DNA of 64,000 nt from Malania oleifera (taxonomy: Eukaryota > Streptophyta > Magnoliopsida > Santalales > Ximeniaceae), in the NCBI RefSeq assembly GCF_029873635.1, contig NC_080422.1, positions 9,331,764-9,395,763 of the forward strand, given 5' to 3'. This document shows positions 48,150-64,000 of this stretch, one piece after another. The first letter of the stretch is position 1. Every line of letters begins with the position of its first letter. The notes beneath the pieces are model-generated. The model saw only the letters and a list, made by a program, of their open reading frames with translations. It did not search any database and had not been told where the DNA came from. Made by a program: the position numbers and the translations under genes.

Positions 48150-49166
48150 TGTAGATCATTTTGTAATATTTGACAAAAATTAAGGGCACCAATGAAATAA
48201 AATAATATTTAAAAAAAGTAAAAGTTATTATTGACTTTTAAAAGTAGCAAACTTCTAACTTTTAAAATTAAATATTTACTGGGCAAATATATATGTGTGT
48301 GTGTGTGTTTCTCATTTTTAATTTTTTGGAACGAAAAGTTTGTGCATGCAAACAAGGGAACAAAACTTATTATCGTAAGATAAAATAAGAAAGAGCGTGC
48401 ACTCTTACTAATAACAACGTTCACTAATAATTAATGAAAACAAAGAGTTAAATGATAATAATCAATGAGATTAAACCTAAGTATGTTAACATTGAAATAG
48501 AAACGCTTTGCGTCACAAATAAATCTCAAATATTATATGATTTAATTTATTGCATTTTCCAAATTTTGATGAATATTTAAGTAATATTTAAATTTTTTCT
48601 TTCAAGGTACGATATAGTGATTAAAATTTTTATTGTTTTTGTGCATTGTTAAAAGTTTAAACCTTCTAAATAAATTACAATTCTTACTATTAATCAATAA
48701 GTAAATTAATTAAATAAGAATGATAACTTTAAGAGCATTAAAAAAATATTTTGAACTAATTTCTCTACCTAATTTTTGGTGGGTTATTTTAGATGAGGCT
48801 TGCATCTTTTTTAAGTTGAACATTAAACTATTGAACTGAAAAAGGTCAGGTTAGAGTAAATTTAATATATCTAAAAACAATTAATTTAAAGAAATAAAAT
48901 CCTTAGGCTACAATTTCCAATTCGACTTAGTTTCATCCAAACATGGCCTTGCCAAGTGTGATTGAGCAATGAATCTCAATACACCTGCATCGCACGGTAA
49001 CAAATCTCAACAAAAAGGGCGTTTTGGTCATTTCACGCATTCACATCCTCTTTAAGGCTTCACATTTTCAGACAAGACCCGGGTAAATCTCGAACCCGTA
49101 TTTAACACCCCAATCGCTGACTTGACCCATCGACTAGAACTCTCGGTCTCGTCACCGTCGCTGCCT
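46979..49166. other. AT-rich intergenic sequence and kinase promoter
   Basis: No gene. It holds two (AT)n tracts (47277-47322 and 48106-48146) and a diverged direct duplication (46998-47260 versus 47441-47690). The last 150 bases before the kinase start are richer in C. No clear TATA box is recognised close to the start. Confidence 0.6.
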
Positions 49167-56643
<7,477 letters not shown>

Positions 56644-57674
56644 GCTTCTAGCACTCCTGGACAAGCTTAAGGCTCAAATGGGTTGTGGGATTCAAGCTTC
56701 TGTTGCAACTGAGATCATGTGTATAATCTATAGTGTATAATCTCCATTGAGCTAGCTAGTACAGCGGGACAACTCTTGCTCGGTGGAATTTATTGTGGTC
56801 TGCGTATACCTGCAGTTCGTGACAAGGAATGACCAAGTTTGCCATCAGGTTCCCAGATAAATTTAGTTTGGGTTTTGCTTGAGAAGATTCTTTTTATTTG
56901 TTAGATGCTGTAACGTATCAATGTGTGCAAATTCCAGGGCCGCACCTGTTCCTATATTAAGCCACTTAGTATATATATGAAGTGTCCCCCTGATAAGCAG
57001 TGTCAAGAAACCAAAGGACAAATAAAAAAGTTGCAGAGGAAAAAACCAAGAGCTTGTGATTTGGAGCTTTCTCATTCATTTTACTTGCAATTTTGTGTGC
57101 TATATCCCCCAACTCTATGCAATGTGGATGCATTTTATTGTAATGATTAAGCCCTTTTTAAGGTACTGTTTGGGAGCATAATTGTGTAGATCTGGAAGAA
57201 ATTTAATATAATTTTATATTATTTAGATTCACACAAATGTAAATTTAAGGTTCGAAATTCATATCTCCAAGCACAAGATATTTGTTTTTTCTTTTGATGA
57301 ATAGGTTGTGGCTCATGTGATCATCTCAAGTTTTTCAAATTGAAATGCCTTTGCCTTCTTCACAGGGAACTGATGCTTGCATGCATAATTTTACTCTTTT
57401 GGGGGTGGGGGAAGCTAATGGTTTTGTGTAAAGGTAACTTCTAGCTGCACAGGTTCTAGAGTACAGCTAGGTTGAGAAAGGGCGACTCTTTTCACCCTTT
57501 TTAATTTCAACGGGCTGTTGTGGTAGGGCTTTTTGTTTTTTTTTTGTTTTTTTTTAATTTTGTCATGAGGAATAGACTATTTTTGTTACTGTAGAGTAAC
57601 AAATTTTTAAAAATTATGTGGCTCTAAAGCAATATGCTAATTACTTTCAAACCTCACAAAACAAATAGAAATTT
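56644..57674. other. Kinase 3' UTR and intergenic sequence
   Basis: Possible poly(A) signal AATAAA at 57021-57026, about 380 bases after the stop. Nothing else is recognised before the LTR at 57675. Confidence 0.5.
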
Positions 57675-58173
57675 TGTTGTGAATGAACTTGGAATTGCAC
57701 AACAAAATTTGAAGGCAATAATGAAGAATAGGTGAAGAACAAACACATCGCAGTATATTTGAAAAGTAAGAATAACAATATGAAGATTTAGGTGGTTCAG
57801 TGATGCCTACATTTATGGGAGCAATCGGTAAAGGTTTTTATTATGAGAATGTTAAAAAATACAATACAATACAATACAATATAATGACCTTCCTCACTCA
57901 GAATATACTCAGAATGATATATTTATAAACTCTTCAGAGGTTTCTCTCCAAACACCCAATCATATTAATGTTCATATTCAAAATTTGAAATCAGCCTCGC
58001 CACCCCTGAACCAATCAGTCGATTGATTCAGACAGAATGTTAATTGGCTGAATTCTGGAGTAAACTGTCGACTGATTCGTTTTGTTGCTGCTCCTCAGCA
58101 TATGTGACTTTCAACTATATCTTCTTCCTTGTTTATACAATCCATTAAGTATATGAGCCATAAAAACACAACA
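57675..58173 (-). repeat. Downstream LTR of the right-hand copia element
   Basis: 499 bp with inverted TGTTGTG/CACAACA ends. Minus-strand TATA-like TATAAATATATC is at about 57919-57930. Palindromes with a GTCGAC-like core lie upstream of it at 58014-58085. The leader motif is at 57782-57815, and a short (ATACA)n repeat at about 57857-57880. Confidence 0.75.
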
Positions 58174-60745
58174 ATCTCCACCTTGGCGAATACACGCCCC
58201 TTAGGAGAACCTGAAAGACATAGCTTGTTGCTTGACCTTGACCTTGGAACGTTAGGTTGGGTTCGTCTCCCTTTCAGCACTTGGAGACATGAAGTAAATC
58301 CAAGCAATGCTTGAACTTTTCAGTAGTAATCGGTTTTGTCAAAATGTCCGCTGCGTTTTCAGATGTGTGAACCTTCTCTAATACAAGTTCACCTGAAGTA
58401 ATTAATTCCTGAGCTCTGTGTAACCTTATATCATTATGCTTGGTTTTAGGATGGTACACTTGATTCTTTGTTAAGTAGATAGCGCTCTAAGTGTCACAAC
58501 GTAGCACAACCCCACTTTTTTTGTATACCTAGCTCTTTGACCAAACTAGTAAGTCATAAGGCTTTCTTTGCAACTTCATCAACTGTAATATATTTAGATT
58601 TAGTTGTAGATAATGTCACCAAAGATTGTACCATAGACCTCCAACATATAAGTCCTCCCACAATGGTAAAGACATAACTCGTTATAGACCTTTTGTCATC
58701 CATATCCACTACATAAATAGCATCAACAAACCCCACAACTGATGGACTATCTCTTTGCTTGTCGAACATGATGTCATAACTAGAACTACCCCGTAAGTAT
58801 CTGAAAATCCATTTGATGACTTCCTAGTGCTATTTACTTGGATTCAAGAGAAACTTACTCACCACACTCACTACATGAGTCAAGTTTGGTCTTGTACACA
58901 CCATGACATACATTAAACTCCCCACGACACTAGTATAGGAGACCTTTGACATGTCTCGGATATCTCATCCTTACTTGGTCATTCAACAGTAGACAATTTA
59001 AGGTGACTCGCTAGATGTATACATACCGGTTTAGCATCAGTCATGCTGAACCTTTCCAACACATTCTTCATATAACCGCCCTGAGATAATCACAACCTCC
59101 TTACAGTTTTGTCCCGGGGAATCTTCATCCCAATTATCTTCTTGGTTAGACCAATATCCTTATGTCAAACTCTTTATGCAACAAATCCTTTAACTGATTT
59201 ACCTCAGTTAAATCTTTTGCAACTATTAACATGTCATCTACATACAATAATAAAAAAATAAGAGAACCATCACCAAGCTTCTTCACGTATACGCAATAGT
59301 CATACTCACATCTTTTGTAGCCTATCCTGATCATATAGGAATCAAATCTTTTGTACTATTGCCTTGGAGACTGTTTCAACCCGTAAAGAGACTTCTTCAA
59401 CTTGCAAACTAAGTGTTCTTGCCTTGGTTCACTGAATCCCTCCGGTTGTATCATATAAATCTGCTCCTCCAAGTCACCATAGAGAAATGTCGTCTTCATG
59501 TCCATTTGTTTTAAATGCATATCATAATATGCTACTAACCCCAACACTACTCTGATGGAAGTATGTCGAACCACAGGTAAAAAGATTTTATCATAATCTA
59601 TTCCCTTTTTCTATGAGTACTCCTTTGCAACTAACCGTGCCTTGAATTTATCTTCTTCCTTTTCTGGAATTGCTTCATTTTTCCTATATATCCATTTGCA
59701 ACCTATCATTCTCTTCCCATTTGGAAGCTCCACCAACTCTCAAGTTTGATTTTTATGTAGCAATTCCATTTCCTCAATCATGGCAGCTATCCACCTACTT
59801 TTCTCTTGGTTGTGTACTACCTCTTGAAAAGTAGTTGGATCATTGCAATTGGTAATGAAAGCATAAGATACTAACTCTTCAAACCCATACCTTGGCGGTG
59901 GTCTGATAGTGCATCTGAATCTCCTTATAGGAATATTGTTGACTTGCTGGTTTCCCGAGTTAGAACCCCTTGCAATCGGGGGACCAAGATTATTATCAAT
60001 TCCTTGAGTTTCTAACTCCACTTGCACAAACTGTTCATCTCTGCTCCAGTTTTCTGGCTCCTGTTTATCTTCATCATCAACTTGAGTACGCTTCACCATA
60101 ACTTTCTCATCAAAAACTACATCCCTACTGATCACCACCTTATTTGCCATTGGATCTCACAGCTTGAACCCCTTCACACCCTTTTGATATCCCAAAAAGA
60201 TGCAGTGTCTAGACTTTGCGTCAAACTTTAATCTCTTCTCACTAGACATATGAACATAGGATGGACAGCCGAATACCTTCAATCTAGAATAGTCTATTGC
60301 ATTTCCCGTCAATACCTCTTTTGCCACTTTCCCTTCTAGTGATGTCCTTGGTGATCGATTTACCAAGAAATAAGCTATATTAATTACCTCTACCCAGAAG
60401 TTCTTTGGTAGCCCTGCATTAAGCCTGAAACACCGAGATCTTTCAGTTAGAGTTCGGTTCATCCTTTCAGCCACACCATTTTGCTGAGGTGTCTTGCGAA
60501 CAGTGAAATGTCTCTTAATGCTCTGCTGCTCACAAAACTCCATGAACCTTGAATCAACGTACTCGGTTCCATTGTTTGACCTAAGGCGTTTGCTTCTCCT
60601 CCCCGTTTGGTTTTCCACTTCAATTTTTCACAACTTAAACATGGAAAATGTATCATACTTGTGCCACATGAAGTATACCTAGACTTGTCGTGAGTAGTCG
60701 TTAACAAAACTCACAAAATAAACATATCCTTCTCTTGATGCTACT

Positions 60746-62769
60746 TGAGACGCAAGGTGTACTCCCAAGAGGGGGGTGAATTGGGATTTAAAAAACTTTC
60801 TTTACAAACTCTTTTTATAAGTTCCTTCAGTTAATTTTTAAATTCCTGCTATCTTTCTTTTCAGCTGTCATACACAAACACAATGATCAAGAATCCTTTG
60901 AACTTTAACCAACTCAATCACACAAGTATAATTGGTTTGCAATGACCAACATTCAATCTAAGATTTAGTATTTATTAATGAATGATGATAAAGGTCAAAA
61001 TTCAATATTTAGAATTCAGCTTTTCAATATATCAATCCAATCAATAAGGTAAGCGTGATTTTACAATAGATTAGAAATTTCAGTAAGCTTCCAAAATTCA
61101 GATTTTAATATCAAACAAGTTACTTGAGTTTAAGTATGTTAATGAACTTTGATATTTATCAACGTATTTCCTTTAATCAAGATTTTTGCAATCAACATAC
61201 TTTCTTTAATCAAGGTTTCCGCAATTCCCAATATTTTAATTTCCAACAATTACGTAAACATCCATGCAATTTATATATGCAGAAAATTAAAGAGAGCAGG
61301 GAAGAGAGAGACACCGAGATTTTACGAGGTTCGGCTATTCCCGCCTACATCCTCACCTTAGGCAAAGCACCCAAAGATTTCGTTATACCGCTCCCTTAAT
61401 CGAACAGAGCAAACCGTTTACACACTCCTTCAAGTAGGATGGAGCCCTCCTCTCCAAGCGATACCCCACGCTTGGTAGTCCAACGATTCAACAATCATAA
61501 ACCATAAAAAATAACAAGAAGAAAAAAGAACAATTCTTGTATACAAAAATCACTCTCAGCAAGAGCATATTAGTACAAGTTAAAACCAATATATTTCAAT
61601 CAAATAACATTATAGGAATATGAAGCTCAAAAATTTATCACCAGAGTTCTTTTTTAGATTGAGAAACTCAGTAGAAATGCAAAGAACCGTAGGTTTTAAT
61701 CAGAAAATTCTCAGTATAAACTTCAACAAGAGTTTTTAGCAAGACAACTTTTGAAGAGTAGAAAATATTAAGCTTGAATGCTGATTGTATGTATTGGTGT
61801 CTTTAATCTTTTGATTTAACATATATTTATAGATGGAAAAAGTTTAATTTTCGTATTTCCCAAGGTATTTGGAGTGTTTCCTAAGCTTTCATAAAGTTTG
61901 GCGGCCAAGCAATCTATTTTGGAAACTTTTCTTCGCTATTTAAATTTGACCGTTACAAAGTTCAGTCGACTGGACTATCAGGGTTAGTCGCCTGATCTTT
62001 TAAAATCCAGTGAAATTTCAAACTCCAAATGGGATGATTCGTCTGGACTCAGGGGTTAGTCGATTAGGCCTATTCAGTTTTCCCAATTTATTTCAGCATA
62101 AAAAGGTCAGTCGCTTGATCTTGTCAGCTTCAACCACCTTTCAGTATTTTGGGTATAACTTTCACTATAAAACTCTAAATAAGATGATCTTGGTATCAAA
62201 AGAAAGTTAAAAAAAATATTACAACTTTCATGTTAACCAATTTTGAAGATAGAAAACCATTTATAGAAAAAATTGCACATTGATGTAGATATAGAAAAAA
62301 AAAGTGAATTTGGGGAATCCTGTTTTGGTACCTTTCATTCCAAAAATAATTTGAACCCTTTTGAAATAACTTTTGATCTTATAAAAATATTTTCCAAGTA
62401 TTTTAAAAGGTATCTAGGTCCAAATAATTAACCTAAGAGCTTCATGCATTCATATTGAAATTGTTTGAGGTACTTACATGAGGCTTCTTAAAAGGCTATA
62501 ACTTTCTAAGCGCTAAGTCTTCATGTATTTGCTTTACTCTCAGTATCTTCACGTATTTTGCTTTGACTTCCTTCATGTTTGACTTGACTTTAAGCTTCAA
62601 TAGTCTTTAGCTTCATAAGATCTTGTAGCAATAAGTTCAAGCTTTTAAAAGACTTTGTCAAGTACTTGTTCTTGAACACTTGAGTCTTGAATCATTACTT
62701 AACCAAATATGTTAAGTTCCTTTACTTTGTTATCATCAAAATAAGATTCTAAGACTTGTGAGGCCAACA
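60746..62769 (-). mobile_element. Solo LTR, 2.0 kb, nested in the copia integrase region
   Basis: Plus strand TGAGACGCAAGG...GAGGCCAACA with perfect CTACT duplications (60741-60745, 62770-62774). Integrase-side sequence continues on both sides. It is the same family as 885-3269. It has a minus-strand TATA (CTATAAATATATG, about 61824-61836), GTCGAC-type palindromes at 61962-62117 upstream of it, and the leader motif at 61315-61350 downstream. No coding region. Confidence 0.88.
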
Positions 62770-64000
62770 CTACTCTAACCGACCTCCAAACATTAGAATG
62801 TATATAATCAAGAATACCTTTCGTCTCGTGTATTGCTGATTTGAATTTTTCCCTATTTTGTTTTCAAGAACACAAAATTTACAAAAATTCAGCTTACATA
62901 TTTTTATACCTTTCAAGAGTTTCCTCTTGTGAAGTTCTTTTATACCATGTTCACCCATATGCCCAAGCCGCATATGCCACAAAACAGTTTCATCAAATTC
63001 AGAATCTACGGCTACAACTTCACCTACGACAGTAATACCCTGCAGTGTATAAATATTTTCATCTAACTTTTACCCTTTCATCGTCGTTAGATTACCTCTA
63101 CATACTCTCGTAATCCCACCTTCGCCATTGTAATTGTATCCTTTACAATCCAAAGTGTCAAGTGAAATGAGACTCTTCCGTAGGTCCGATATGTGTCTTA
63201 CATTATTCAAGGTTCTCACAAAATCATCAAATATTTTAATTCTAACACTTCCAATGCCAATGATTTTACTAAAGACATCATTGCCTATAAGAACTGAACA
63301 TGAATTTACCAATATGTAAGTGTTGAATCACTCTTTAGTTGGAGTCATATGATAAGAACATATCGAGTCTAGGATCCATGAGTCTGTAAGGCGATCCAAC
63401 CTCGATGAAATTGAAAGTACATCACCATCACTGCAAATAGAATTTTCTTTTTGAACTACATTTACTGATTTTGAAGTCCCTTCATGTTTTTCCGCATTTC
63501 CTTTCTTCCAATCTAGACATTCCGGTTTAATGTGCCCATTTTTACCTCATTTATAACATCGGATATCCTTTTTCTTCTTGGATTGAGTTTGGAATTTTTG
63601 ACTTGATCCATTTCTGAATTTTCCTCTCCCACAATCATGGTTACCTTTCACCACAAGTCCTTTTTCTTGTGAATTTTCATCGCAGATTTTCATCCTTTGA
63701 TCAAACCCCAACAAGGCACTTGTCATCTCTTCCAAGTTTAAAGTCTCTTTCCTTCATATAAGAGTGATAACTAGATTCTCATATGTGTGAGTCACTAGCA
63801 AGGAATTTAGTAGCATCAACGTCTTATCATCCTTTTCAAATTTTACATCAACACGCATTAAATCGCTTATGATTTGATTAAATGCGTTGATGTGTTGATT
63901 CAAGTTTGAACCATCAACCATCTTAAGCCAATAAAGTCTCTACTTAAGAAATAATTTGCTAGTAAGGGATTTGGACATGTACCGACTTTCAAACTTTTTC

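Larger units (their letters stand above)
57675..64000 (-). mobile_element. Copia LTR retrotransposon, minus strand, running off the window
   Basis: Its downstream LTR is 57675-58173 (TGTTGTGAATG...AACACAACA), preceded on the minus strand by the purine tract CCAAGGTGGAGAT. Parts from high to low coordinate: gag (about 63540-63990), protease region (about 63070-63320), GAG-pre-integrase (WHMRLGHMGEHGIKELH, 62780-62982), integrase (TPQQNGVAERMNRTL, about 60157-60707), linker and reverse transcriptase (FLLLYVDDMLIVAK, KLKKSLYGLKQSPRQ, about 59146-60150) and RNase H (about 58274-58769). A solo LTR (60746-62769) sits in the integrase region. The upstream LTR lies beyond 64000. Several breaks; not active. 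Confidence 0.9.

Noticed and set aside
49122-49166. Kinase start at the first ATG of the open frame
   Set aside because: The ATG at 49167 gives MGNC, the family's acylation signal; the earlier ATG is kept only as an alternative.

Overview
The window is nuclear DNA of a dicot plant, probably woody and repeat-rich. The signs are two intron-containing plant genes with GT-AG introns, a eukaryotic tRNA gene with internal A and B boxes, and many nested plant LTR retrotransposons. I cannot name the species. I see no prokaryotic features.

Only three host genes are well supported. (1) An ALMT-family anion channel (aluminium-activated malate transporter) lies on the minus strand at 11168-15369, with six exons and 548 residues. 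(2) A tRNA-Gly(TCC) lies at 24744-24815 on the plus strand. (3) A group II calcium-dependent protein kinase, CPK3-like, lies on the plus strand at 49167-56643, with eight exons and 539 residues. I worked out all exon borders by hand from splice sites and reading phase, and both coding sequences close in frame.

The rest is mostly fossil retroelement layered by nesting. 296-10691 is an old gypsy-type element with TTCTG target duplications. Inside it sit a 2.4 kb solo LTR (885-3269), a copia element (3475-7515) and a 658 bp non-autonomous DNA transposon with an 8 bp target duplication (8051-8708). 16733-21748 is a young copia element whose two 227 bp LTRs differ at three sites. 22142-22503 and 23953-24362 are two solo LTRs of one family. 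26683-28958 is a solo LTR packed with GTCGAC palindromes. 29185-30606 is a copia remnant. 30607-46978 is a dense gypsy-LTR complex: pol remnant 33860-37555, then one LTR (37556-45290) interrupted by three further insertions, then a 42 bp minisatellite. 57675 to the window end is a minus-strand copia element with a 2.0 kb solo LTR (60746-62769) inside its integrase region.

The most interesting signal is not a gene. Six LTRs from at least four families, copia-like and gypsy-like and on both strands, carry a cluster of short palindromes just upstream of their TATA box. The palindromes share a GTCGAC core but have family-specific arms (GGTCGACC, TCGTCGACGA, CAGTCGACTG, TCAGTCGACTGA). A second shared signal is a leader motif near ATTTACGTGGTTCGG...GCCTACGTCCACGGAG, found seven times in divergent LTRs, always in the same orientation.

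The two protein genes have no evident functional link to each other. Both concern ion signalling or transport at plant membranes, but nothing in the window shows co-regulation.
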